The notes under the pieces are model-generated. The model ran no database searches. It had not been told where the DNA came from and was given only the letters and a program-made list of their open reading frames with translations. The translations under genes were made by a program, and so were the position numbers. 64,000 nt of DNA from Canna indica (taxonomy: Eukaryota > Streptophyta > Magnoliopsida > Zingiberales > Cannaceae). The stretch covers positions 808,501 to 872,500 of the forward strand of contig CP136895.1 in assembly GCA_034359265.1 (NCBI GenBank), written 5' to 3'. Shown here piece after piece: positions 1 through 12,000 of this stretch; within the stretch, counting starts at the first letter, position 1; every line of letters starts with the position of its first letter.

Positions 1-3000
1 ATCATTGGAGATTGAAGACCAATTTTATTATGGAGGCAAAATGCCCAGATATATTGCAAGATCATTTATCAATAGTGAAGAAGCCAACTTGACATCCTTT
101 ACAGACACTGGCGAAGAGAATATCCACGAGAAAGAGAAAGCGCTTAAGAAAATTGAGAGTGAAAACTTTTTTGAAGCATTGGATGAACTGGATGATCTGG
201 TTGACGACTTCAGTGCCCAAGATTTGCCTCCATCTCCAAAGCCTGCCTTAAAACCTCCTAGTTTTAGTAGAATCCCTGGATTAACACCTAGTGCTGATCT
301 TCAAACCTGGAGCTTGGACAGTGAGAGAAGTGGTACATTGGATAGTTTTGTGAAAGCTCAGATAATATTATATGATCAAAGTTCTTCCCACTATAATAAC
401 TTGGATAATAGGGTAAGTAAAAATCTAAGAATCCCTTCTTAAATTGCTTCATGACTTGCATCAAGTGGCTGTCAGATTATTGTATGTTCATTTCAATTGC
501 ATTATCAGGTTATGGTTACTCTTGCTACACTCTCTTTTTTCTTCCATCGGCCTACTATACTTGCAACTTTAGAGTTTTTTAATGCGATTAATATATCGGA
601 GGAGAATGGTAATGCTGATGAATACATTCAGAAGAAACCTAACTCACTTGTCAGTTCGCCAGAAAGTGCTTCCTTTCATGATCCCAATGCAACAGATTTT
701 GAAGAGCCTAAAGTTAAAGGATTGCTTGGTAGTGGAAAAACCAGAATAATTTTCCATCTAACATTAAATATGACTATGGCACAAATTTTCTTGATGAATG
801 AGGATGGGACATCACTTTCTACTTTATTGCAGAATGATTTCCTCACTGATATCAAGGTTTGTTTTCTAAATGTATGATTAATCTCCAAGCTTTTCTGCTT
901 GCATACTAATTTTTGTACTTAAATTCTCTAAGGTGTTCCCTGCATCATTTAATATAAAAGCGGCACTTGGAAACCTAAAAATTAGTGATGATAGTCTAAG
1001 TAGCAGTCATCCTTACTTCTGGGTTTGTGACATGAGAGATCCAGGAGGAAGTTCATTTGTTGAGGTATAACTCCTTGGCCTTCAATTTTCAAAATTTTAA
1101 TTTGGCAACATAGTAGAATATCAACTTATGGATTTTTCTTCAAGATCTTCACTTGCCTGTATTAGCAAATACATCTTTCTCTTATCAGATTGTACTTGTT
1201 GGTCTCACTACCTCCTGTAGTACATACACTTGCTTGAAAGAAATGCTGTTGCGATTGACTTCTTACCATTTGGTTACTTGTCATTTTCTTGGCTTTCTTA
1301 CATTTGATTATGATAAGCTGCTTGACATATGTATAGAATATGCATGCATGTGAATTCTAAGTTTACATGCATGCTTAGTTAAGAACCTATTATTTTTTAC
1401 TCTTAAACTTAAGCAAAGCTCATTATGTGGCTATATTTGTCTATGATTGTGCACAACAATAATTCAAATTAAAAACAAAGACTTGATGTTTGAAATAGTA
1501 AATTTAAATTTAACATGTCACCTGATACCCTTTGTCAATTTAAGTTGATCAATACACCAAAAACATCTAAACAGAAATAAAAAATTGTAAATCTTTCAAA
1601 TCAGACAAATAACTAAACAAATACCCAGAAGAATAAATTAGAAAACATTTTTCTATAAGAACACCTTTTTTGGTGAACCAGTTGGTTCACCACCGGTTGG
1701 TTTTGTTCATCCTAAATTGGTTGGTTTATCATGGTTCCCAATACCATGAATAGGTAGTGTCGATTGAAAAATAAAAATATTGATTTAAACCAGATAATAT
1801 ATACCTGACCTAGGTTAATCGGTAGGTGGCAATAAACTATGCCTAGGTCGGACTGAGCATGACATGATGCTGCCATGCTGGTGTAGGCTGTCTGTGATGC
1901 TGCCATGCTGGTCTAGACAAGGCTGTTTTGGTATCAGTGAGTGCCACTGAGAGGAGGTCATGATTTTGGATCCTCATAGCGTCAATATTTTTTAAAAAAT
2001 ATCTCCCACCTAAATTAAGTCAATCCACTTCATGGGCTTGGGTTAGTCTCCTCAAGTTCACCCGCCCATAATAATATTTCAGAAAATACAAAATTATATA
2101 AAGTAAGTGTGCAGGAGTTGAGAAGGAAGGAACCCCCCCCCAAAAAAAACCCAAGTGCAAATTAATTTTTAAAGAAGAATAAAGTTTATGTAGTTTTTTA
2201 TATGTTTTTACAAAAAATTAAATTACCCACGCACATGGTTTAAAATCTCGCTTCATACCGAGATTCCAACATCTTTTATTTTAATATTTCACATTTTAAA
2301 TCTTTCAATCAAAAAATACACATTGAAGTCTAACAAGCTAAAGAGTTGCGTAGATTATAATTTATAGGCCTCATTTGATAGAATTTTGTGAAGAAAGAGA
2401 GAGATTGAGTAGAGAGTAGAGACTTTTATGGCATGTTTCCTTCATAGGATTAAGGTTTAAAAAACCGCCCGAAACGGTATATACCGGCAGGTATATACCG
2501 GTTTTTGGGGATTCCGGTATACGATATACCCGGTATTTGAAAAAACCGGGTATATTGTGTATACCGGGCCGGTATGGGCGGTATATGGCGGTATACCGCC
2601 CGGTATGGGCGGTATATGGTGGTATGTCACGAAAAAAAAATAAAAAAAATAAAAAAAATAAAAAAAATAAAAAAACCCGGCCGGTATGCATTTTCATACC
2701 GGTCCGTACCGTGTGTCGGTACGGTACGGTACCGGTATATACCGGTACCGGCCGGTGACCGAAACCGGTACCGGTACCGAGATTTTAAACGATGCATAGG
2801 ATAAAGGGTACATGATAAGAGATGAATTTATATCCATTGTTTGTTTAGTGCATTGATTAGAAGAATATAAAATTGATATTATATCTGATATACACCGGAT
2901 TAAAAAAACACTTATCCAATACTCCAATATTTAATATCCTATCCTATCCGGTAAAGAAATTGAACCATTATAGTTTTGGAGAACTAAAAGGATGAAGATG

Positions 3001-6000
3001 GAGGTAATAAGGGGTTTGAAATTTTTATATAGGCTTAAAAGACTCCCCAAATTGGCCCTAATGACTAAAATAGTTGTTGAAAACCAGAATAAACTCCCAC
3101 CATTCGAAAAATAATCGTTTGATGCAAGGTTTAGAATCTCATATGAGTATGTACCAGTACCATATGTATCAATACTAGGTACATGCTGGTTTAGACTCAA
3201 CTGTACTGATTTGTAACAAATTTTTTTCTCGTTTTAAGCTCTAAATTCATAAGCTAAAATGTCAATTCATTTAAATGATAAGAAAACATACATAATCCAT
3301 AATAGAGCATAAAAACATCAAATGCAATCTCTTAGGTCATAATACACTAACACATTAGAAAGATAAGTCAAGTCTTGAAGTTAGAACAAAAAAAATAGAA
3401 ATTTAAAACTAAAATGCTGAAGAGTGGTGCCCATCAAAGAAGGTAGGTATTTCAATGAGTGCAATACAATTAAGCAAGGTTCAAAAATTCATACATGTAC
3501 TGGTTTTATTATAGGAAATCAGTATCCAGTACACCTCGTACCAGTCGGTACCGGTAAATGCCGGGCGTACCACCCGGTATTCAATAATACCGCCCATACC
3601 ATGCGGTACCATACCCCATACCGGGCGGTGCCGCTCGGTAAGGGTGCTTAAGCACAATATGTTGCTTTGGACCGTATTGCTAAGCAGTATGGTCCAGACT
3701 CCAGAGTGTACCGCCCTGTCACGGACTAACTGTTTGGGCGGAAAATGTCCGTGCGGCTTCCTCGCTTCCCGTGCGAGAAATCAGCCTTAAGCCAATTTGC
3801 TTGGCCAATGTCGAAAAGTCGCGGGCTCCCACTTCGCGTGGGCCGAAACCTCCGTGTGCTTGGACGCAAAAACGTTGTTGGGCCAAATGGCCAAATGCAT
3901 GAAAATGCTGGAAAATGCTTGAACGAAAGCAAGAACGAAAGACTAGAGTGTGCCCAGGCTATACCTGGGTACTATACTTGTGGAGCCTAACCCCCAAGTG
4001 CCACCCCCAAGGTTCCTTTTGGCACGAGGAGCATGACAAAATTCCTATGTTCGCACACCCCCACCGTCCATGCCACGCCTAGGCAAACGGCCTCGTTTGC
4101 CTAGGCGTGAGCAAGAGCGGTGGGCGGTGCGCGGACGCGTTTTACAATGCATATTTACATGGATGCTCATGATGCAATATTTACAATGCACGTTAGGGAC
4201 CGTCATGACACATACAGGACTTGACAAACCCGAAGGTCCCTAACAGCCCGGTAAGGGTGCTTAAGCACAATATGGTGCTTGTACTGCTAAGCAGTATGGT
4301 CCAGAGCACCATACCAGTATGGTGCCGCTGCACCATGCAGTACTGGTACCATTTGGTACCGGACTGTACCGTGTGCCGGTACGGTCCGGTACCGGTACGT
4401 GCCTGTACCAGTATTTAAAACATTGCCATTAAGGTTGATTCCTTAGGTCTACAAAGCCCACATTTGTAAATTTTCTAACATCATAATATTTTGGTATCTG
4501 GGATATCACATTGCCATCAAACTTTTTTTGTGGGAGCTCATGCTCCATCATGTGCATGAGACCTAACGGAGTAGGAGCTACTATAGGTATTGGACTCACC
4601 TCTTCTGAGATAGGATGGTGCAAAGATGAGATAGATACTATGGAGCTCAAAATGATGGTTCAAAGAGCCTGTGCCTCATGACATAGTCAAACTTGCAGTG
4701 GCTTTCCTTGACGTTGTGATTGTTCTGTTCTTTTCAAATGAAATTTGCATGGGTTATTGTTGTCATTAGATTTGCTGAGAAGTATGTTTAGGTTATATGT
4801 CTGATCTTGTATTCTCTGTTGCTTCATCTTGCCAACAATTATTTGAATAAGATCTTCTATGCAGCTTGATTTCAGTTCATTCAGCATAGATGATGATGAC
4901 TACACTAGTTATGACTACAGTCTATCAGGACAGCTGTCTGAAGTACGGATTGTTTATTTAAATCGCTTTGTTCTGGAGGTAAGTTAACTTAAAGTTTTTG
5001 AAATTTGTACAGTCTATGACTGCACTAGTTGTTGATTCCAGTTAGTTTTTGGAAATTTGGCTGTTAACTTAAAAGTTGATTTGTACAGGTTATTAATTAC
5101 TTCATGGGACTCGTACCTAGCAATACAGAGGCTGTTGTTAAGCTGAAAGATCAGGTTACTAACTCTGAGAAGTGGGTTAGTAAAAGTGACATTGAAGGAT
5201 CACCAGCTATTAAGCTGGATCTGTTACTCAGTAGACCAATAATTTTGATGCCCCGTCAAACTGAAAGCATGGAGTAAGTCCCTTTAGACTTGTTGCATAT
5301 CATGGCCAACTATTTATTGGGACATACTACCTGTCGAATGAACATATGTTTGGGCCTTATAATGTTTATTGGTTTCTGCAGCTACTTAGAGCTTGATGTT
5401 CTTCAAATCACTGTCCGTAATTCCTTTCAATGGCTTGGGGGGAATAAGAATGAGATGAGCGCTGTCCACCGGGAGACATTGGTTATTAAAGTATGTTATA
5501 TGTTGCTGTGTTATTATAATATATCAAATCTCATGCTAGCATGCAAACTTTACATGCTTAAAAAGGTTACACTATCATTCTTAGTTCGTATGACATTTAG
5601 GGTCCGTTCATTTCCCAAACTGTCTTGTGCGGTTAGTACACTAAGTACAATATAAGCCATGACGGTACATTGCATGATCCCTTGATCGTTTTGCATGGGA
5701 CTCTTGCGTTTGTTTCGCTTTATTCCAGCACGAGACAGAATGATTTGACGGGAAAACCCTTTTTGTACTAGCTCATGCTAGTAATACCCTTATCTACGAG
5801 GACCAAACTCATTCTATTATTAATGATTCTAAATAATGGTCATAATCTATCATGTTCTTTTTATGGACCATATTCACTATCCAAGTCCATGCTTATAGAA
5901 ACCAGCTTATCTCTCCTTGTTGAATCAAAACGTGCATGCACTTCTACGGTTGAATTTATCTATGAACTTTGATTAGTTTCATGTGTTTCTGTGCATGAAT

Positions 6001-9000
6001 CTTTTGCATTTTATTCTCTAGTTTCTTAACTTTCTATGCATGAAACTTTGATCAGTTTCTTTCACTTTTGATATCATGTTAATTGCATCTTTCTTTGTTC
6101 TATTTCTTGGTTTACCAAAATTATTATGCTTAGAAATCAAGGGATGATTCTTATCTGAAATATTTCCTTGTTTTTTCTTTTGAGAAGTTTCCTATTGTGA
6201 GAAACAATTGTTGATCCGAAGCATGCAGCATTGCAGCTCGCTACTTATATATCCCACTTTTTCTTGATAGAATTTGGTAAATCAAACAAAGAGATGCCAG
6301 ATTTTAAGCACTTCATTTAAACTATGAAAGATTTTGATGATTGGGATGTACTATTGTCAGCCCAGTATCACATGCTATGTTAAACCATTCCAACAACTTG
6401 AATGATGTTGCATATTTCAAGGATGATTCGAAAGCTTTGGTTGTAACGAAAAATCCTAAGGAATAAGCACAATCAAGCTAATAGGCATCATGCTTGAAAT
6501 TTAAAATTGCTTGTCATGATTTCATATTGAATGCAAACAAATGTTCAATTTTGTTATTTATTTGCTATTAGTACCATGGTTTAAAATCTCCTACTCAGTA
6601 TGGTCCGGTGTAGTTAGGCCGGCCATTTCGGTTTTATTTTATTTTGTTTTATTTTATTTTTGAATTTAGAAAACATAGTTTTAAGCTTCAAAAGATAGTT
6701 TTAAGCTACAAAGCACACATAATTTATTAATAAATGATGAAAAAACATCCCTAAATTTCTCTAACATCCATAAAAAGAAAGTTTTCTTCTTCAAATTTCA
6801 ATAAAAAATACAAATACATTTCAAAATGCCAAAGAATGATGTCCGTCGAAGAAAGTAGGCATTTCGACGGGCCCAACATGACTAAGGTCTGATTTCGTAT
6901 GTTTGCAAAGCCCACATCTGAAAATTCTCTCAAGTCATAATGTTTTGGTATTCAGAATACCACATTGACATCGGACTTTCTTTTGTGGGAACCCAAGCAG
7001 CATAGCCTTGTGACTATGAATAGGAACTAATGTATGTATCAGACTCTACCTTTTGCAATCTACTCATCATGTCATGATGGTAATCTTGCAATGTTGTTGG
7101 TCCCTTGTTTTAGTTGATGCTTGTCTTTGATCCTCTTTTCATATACTTTACTTATTCCTTTCCTCCAATAATCGTGGTTTTCATCTTGTGTGCAGTGGCC
7201 GAAGTAGAGCTCATTTGTCCAAAAAGATCTGCAGGTGCTGGTGTTGATTGAACTTCGGTTTATCCTCCACCAGCTTAAGGGTGTAACCTAGTCGAGCTTG
7301 CCTGTGCTTGAGCTCGGCTCATTTAAGAAATGCTCGAGCTCGATCGAGCTTCAATCTCTAGGCTCGACTCGACTGATCTGATCTGAATTATTAATATTTA
7401 TATAATTATATATTAGACTCGATTAGACTTGCTAGCCGAGTATTGGTTAGTTCCAACTCGGCTCGTTCATATGTAAAGCTCGGCTCGAGCTCGATAAGAT
7501 CGAGTCGAGTTCGAGTTTTCGTTGAGTAGATCTCGAGTAGCTCACGAGCTGCTCAGCTCACTTGCACCGCTACACCAGCTCCATCATCATCTTCTCCGTC
7601 TTCTTGTGTGCTACTATTGCTATGGCCCAATATCATCAGCTCCATCATCATCATTGTCTCCAATATCGGGCGGTATTTGATATATACTGCCCAAACCGGG
7701 CGGTATGAACCCAAAACAAGTGGCCTCAGCGCCGTTGGCTGGCCCAATACTAAGGCCTCATACCGCCCATATCGGGCGATATGAGGCATATATCGCCCAT
7801 ACCGGGAGGTATATGACAAAATACCGCCATATACCGCCCGGTATACCCAATATATCCGGTTTTTTCAAATACCGGGTATATCGTATACCGGAAACCTTAA
7901 AAACCGGTAAATACCGGGCTTACCGTACCGTACCGGGCGAGATTTTAAACCATGGACATAGAATCTAACGATGCAATAAAAGAGCTAGAGGAAGAAGACA
8001 AGTGGGCGTATGAAACAAATTATGAAATAAGATAATTACACTGACGTTTACTTTTCGAAGGGCAATGGGTAGATCAAGAATAGGATGGGGATTATTTGCC
8101 ACTGGATCTGACGACGAAGAAGCTGGTAAAGGGCATGTGTCCTGAGTCTTTGACCTTCTGGTATACATATGAACAATAGGAGGTCTAGTAGGTGCAGGAA
8201 GAGGAACAGACCGAGCCACAATATAAATGAGTAGATCATCTTCCTCCCCCTGATTGTCATAAGTAGAAGATGAAGGAAAGAAAGGAGTATTTTCATGAAA
8301 TGTGATAGTAGTGGATACAAGATAACGATTGAGAGTGGGAGAATAACATCAGTATCCTTTCTAGAGACGAGAGTAGCCAAGAAATATACACTTGAGAGTT
8401 TTAGGATGTAATTTAATGACCTGAGGGCGAACATCACGAACAAAGCATGTACAATCGAATATCTTGGGTTCATGGGAAACAAAGATTTAGAAGAAAAGAG
8501 CACAATATGAGCGATATCACCATTAAGGACAGAGGAGGGCATACAATTGATTAAGAAACAAGCTATTGAAATAGCATCAGCACAAAACTCCTTAGGAACT
8601 TTCAGTTGGAAGAGAAGTGCCCAAGTAACTTCAACAAGATGTCTATTTTTTCTTTTTGCCACTTTGTTTTGAGGTGTATCGACAAAGGAGTTTGGTGGAG
8701 AATGTCATTCTGAGTCATGTAGGATTGAAATTTTTCTGAAGCATATTGTCTGGCATTATCACTTCTTAATGTACATACAAGAACATTAAACTGAGTCTTT
8801 ATTTCAGCACAAAAGGCACAAAAAATGGAGAACAGCTCAGAATGATTTTTCATTAAATATAACCAAGTAAGACGAGAATAGTCATCAACAAAGGTAACAA
8901 AATACTTGAAACCAATTTTGGACATAATTGAACAAGGACCCCAAAGGCCCAAACATCAGAATTGACTAACTCAAAAGGAGCAATAGCCCGTTTATTGACT

Positions 9001-12000
9001 CTAGGACAAGAGGGAAGACGATGGTGTTTGGCAAAGTGACATGACTCATAGTCCAATGAAGACAAGCTCTGAAATTGAGGATATAATTTCTTCAGGGAAG
9101 ATAAAGAAGGATGTCCCATTTGACAGTGTACCTCAAATGGGGTGGAAACACTCGAACAAGCTATGGACTGTGGCACCACTGGATCCAAGTAGTAGAGACC
9201 TTTACCAATAATCTGCTTCGTCATAAGATCCTGAAAGAGACAAATGTCGGAATAAAATGAGATAAAACAATTCAAGGCACGAGTAAGTTTACTGACAAAG
9301 AGTAAATTGAAGGCAAAGTTAGGTAGAATTAAAACATCAGTGTGACAGTGTAGACCCATTTGCTATTGTGACACCGGAAGGAATTGATTTTTGTTCGAAA
9401 GAGGTACAAAATTTTTGATTACCTGTCATATGATCTGTGGCACCAGAATCAATGACGCATTTGGAGGATGACGAAGCAAGGCATGCATTGGAGTTACCTG
9501 ACTCAACAAGAGTAGTGGTAGAAGCAGTGGATATCAATGATTGCTGGTACAGGGTAAACTTGGCATGCTCATCTTCAGAGACTAGAATGGTCTTGTTAAA
9601 AGAAGTCGCAACATGAGCAGATGGATCATGCTGAGACTTACTTTGTAATTTATTGCAGGTATACTTTGTGTGGCCTAGCTCATGGCAATAATAACAAACA
9701 ATGTTTGACTCTTGTCTACGGGAGTCATCATTGTTACGATTACTTGTGCGTCCTCCTCGATAACCACCTCGACCATTGTGACGACTAACAAGAGCACTAG
9801 TATGAATTTGAGATACCTGTGAGGATTATGGACGAAGAAGTCTTGAAAAGGTATCATGTAAAAATCTACAAGATGATATTTCATATCCAAAAAGAATTTG
9901 AGACCGAACACTCTGAAGTTCTGGAGGAAGTCCTGCAAGAAAACTTATAATAACCATCAAGACTAAAAGGCAACAAAATTTTAAGTTCCTCATAAATTCT
10001 TTTAAAATCCATAAAATAAGTTGTTAGAGACTTATCCTGTTTCTCGGCACGATAGAACGCCTTACAAACTTCATAGATACGAGAAATATTCCCTTTACCA
10101 GAGTACAAAAAATTTAAATAATCCATTGATTCTTTAACAAACTCACAGTGATTGATCAAACTTACTATCTCACTGTTAATGGAGTTTCGAATTTGCAAGA
10201 CCTGTCGTGCATCATCTCTAAGCCAAGTCTGCCTAGTATGATCAACAGGAGGTTCATTGGTGAGATGATCATCCTTATCCATGCTCCCGACATAAACTCA
10301 AACTGTTTTGCTCCAATCAAAATAATTTGAACCATTAAGTTTATGCTTTGTAATCCTTGACATTACTGGAACCATATCAATCACTACCAAAGACTTATTC
10401 TCTACCCCAAATTTTGTCATGTTCAATGCTAATGACCAAAAAAAAGGAATCCAACAAGAGCGAAATCTGAAATACAGGCAAGTAACCAACAAAGAATAAA
10501 ACCTCCAATAATGAAGATCAGGCACACACTCAGAATCTGCCGGTCGGAATGTGCATATCCGTTGATCAGGGACTGGGCAACCTCCTGAGCCCGGCGGTGA
10601 GGACAAATGTTGGCGAGCATGGGATACATGATCTCTCCCGATCGCGAAGACACACGATCCTTCTGATCGTGATCTCTACCTCTTCAAGCAGCGGAAGAAT
10701 GGAAGAATGGCAAGCTCTGATACCATGTAGAAAGACATGTAGGAGAAAGAATAATCTTCCATCTTATTCACAATGAGAGACTTGCTATTTATACAACCTA
10801 AGTCTCCTTCATTTAGGAAACAATAAATACAATGAATCCCTATAATCAAGCCAACAAACAATTCCCTGATTATAACACTTAATTCTCTAATTATGATATA
10901 ATATTATCTAATTATAGCAGAATATATTCTAACATTAATTATAACACAATATATTCTAACAGTCAGTATTGGGATTGCGACTATGATTGTGATTAGGAGG
11001 CTGGGGAGTCGGATTGTGGTCTAGACTTGGGGAGTCAGATTGTGGTCTAGACTTAGAATGCGTTTGTTGTGAGGGAGCAAGACTCATTTCCCTCTCAAAT
11101 TGTTGGTTGTCCGTGTCTTGTTGCGTGTCTTCCGACTCGATTGCTTCAAATAAAAGTCTTGAAGGTTGAGGTGGATCGCGTGCTTCGTCTCGAAGTGGTT
11201 GATCATTTTCCATTACGCTCCACCAATCCATCAATGAGTCGTCCTTGCTTTGGACGAAATCAACATTGAAAGGATCTATCTCCAAAGTTTCTTCTCTTCT
11301 TTCTGTTTGAAATCCCGCATCCGTAGCCGCAAGTTGTAGTGAATATATACTAGTTTCTCTAAGCGGGCATATGAAAGGTGCTTTCAAGGCTTTGTGTGTA
11401 TGAGCGAGAAGGTGGGCCAATTCTCTTGCATCCACTTGATGATATCGTTTGTGAGAGGATTTGTACAACAATCCTCTGAATATTTGGAGCATTGGATCCA
11501 AATTGCATATTGGAAATTAGAAATGAGATTTATAAGTTATAACTTATAATTAACAAATAACTATAAAAAAAAAAAATTAAAAAAATTTATACCTGCATCC
11601 ATGGTGTATCGGTAGTCAATTGGAAATGAATTACTTGAAGCTGCCAAATGCATCTTGGAAGTTTGTTGTTTCAAATGGCCTCTGCAGCTTCTACTTTTGA
11701 TGCCGACATACGCACTATAACCTTGAGGAGAGCATATAATAATGTTTCAACTGTGGTTCCAATTGCGTATTGATACTGATCGGGGTTTAAATAATAACCT
11801 ATAAAAAGTCCATTTTTGTTTGAATTAGGTTAATGAATTTAAAAATAAATGAAACAATTGAATAAACTTAAAAATGATTACTTGCTCGATGTATGTCACG
11901 ACCCATTTGACTATTCCATCTTTTGGAGATGATATCAATGAAGGGCTTATACTTGTTTTGTACCTTCAGGATGTTCTTGACTTTTTCTTGTGCTTACGGA

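Larger units (their letters stand above)
2967..4690 (-). mobile_element. Degenerate, scrambled hAT relic of the same family
   Basis: About 2,967-3,115 resembles the family's 5' promoter region in reverse (TATATAGG, then a diverged copy of the AATGGCTAAAATAG palindrome). A left terminus CAAGGTTTAGAATCTC begins at about 3,124. The segments 3,421-3,474 and 4,434-4,650 resemble the minus-strand C-terminal transposase end. No matching right terminus or TSD was found, so it is truncated or rearranged. It hosts the younger element at 3,475-4,425. Confidence 0.5.
1..5490 (+). other. VPS13 exons 1-6: repeating beta-groove core
   Basis: Six exons encode about 433 residues. The first holds an acidic, serine- and proline-rich linker (FFEALDELDDLVDDFSAQD) leading into a segment containing VTLATLSFFFHRPTI. 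The later exons contain SEVRIVYLNRF, a FMGLVP motif, and LDVLQITVRNS. These are recognisable as the extended-chorein/VPS13 middle region, whose repeats form the hydrophobic lipid-conducting groove. Intron 3 (1,065-4,864) and intron 6 (5,491-13,997) are enlarged by transposons, but the coding phase is preserved across both. Confidence 0.8.

Noticed and set aside
8048..8662. A 204-codon minus-strand frame that might be a separate membrane protein because it is rich in F and L.
   Set aside because: Its position and its upstream join (integrase core at 8,602-8,952) show it is frameshifted copia integrase and linker sequence.
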